From an uncultured bacterium (lineage in GTDB: Bacteria > Bacillota > Clostridia > Christensenellales > QALW01), in contig CAJMLN010000009.1 in assembly GCA_905214315.1 (NCBI GenBank), forward strand, positions 1-49,566: 49,566 bases of DNA, written 5' to 3'. Below, piece after piece: positions 49,543 through 49,566 of the stretch; within the stretch, counting starts at the first letter, position 1, and every line of letters starts with the position of its first letter. Made by a program: the position numbers and the translations under genes. Below the pieces are notes generated by a model. It was not told where the DNA came from, did not search any database, and saw only the letters and a program-made list of their open reading frames with translations.

Positions 49543-49566
49543 GTCTTTATTCTCGCTTATTTAATA

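Overview
The window looks like a chromosomal segment of a low-to-mid GC Bacillota bacterium, most likely class Clostridia. Three things point there: the yqhQ-prmC-prfA gene order, a cohesin/dockerin surface pair, and strong vegetative promoters (TTGACA-17-TATAAT type) with AGGAGG-like ribosome binding sites throughout. No transposase, integrase, CRISPR array or phage structural gene was recognised. The unstable-looking parts are the first 3.1 kb and several patches of decayed genes.

Bases 1-3165 form a small accessory array. A membrane-anchored protein family (tentatively TipC-like immunity proteins) occurs as a partial copy at the left edge, a gutted copy of which only the first 14 codons and the last 29 residues survive around an unrelated gene, and one intact copy. 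Unrelated small genes and an orphan 3' fragment of another protein (possibly a toxin tip) lie between them. Nearly identical terminators and promoters recur between the units. This resembles a decaying or recombining immunity/toxin-tip locus. Bases 3168-5680 carry rlmA (23S rRNA methyltransferase), a diacylglycerol-kinase family gene and a CmpB-like membrane protein.

Bases 6043-15046 are on the minus strand: a sugar isomerase/PfkB kinase pair, an AGCS sodium:amino-acid symporter, an L,D-transpeptidase lipoprotein, a NagD-like phosphatase and an amino-acid ABC transporter. The transporter is unusual: its binding protein appears to have its two lobes in swapped order, and its permease carries a large extra extracytoplasmic domain. 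Bases 15280-18861 (plus) encode a dockerin-bearing glucosaminidase and a membrane-anchored cohesin protein, which could bind each other on the cell surface.

Bases 18961-23561 hold an initiator tRNA, a broken MarR regulator behind a consensus promoter with repeated operators, an aldo/keto reductase, a carboxymuconolactone-decarboxylase/cupin fusion, a broken surface-protein tail and a probably leaderless YgjP-type metallopeptidase gene. Bases 23709-26700 encode twin GH99-like proteins, one secreted and membrane anchored, the other cytoplasmic. Bases 27110-30113 (minus) are yqhQ-prmC-prfA. A DUF1292 protein with a Cys-rich tail, tRNA-Ser and a GntR/ABC transporter operon with a perfect inverted-repeat operator follow.

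Bases 35708-45985 form one arginine operon, argCJBDF-carA-carB, behind a promoter overlapped by an ARG box. Its last reading frame fuses complete CarB to complete diaminopimelate epimerase (DapF). The right end carries pduL and a VanY-type carboxypeptidase on the minus strand, then an SDR oxidoreductase overlapping an aminoglycoside-phosphotransferase-like kinase on the plus strand.
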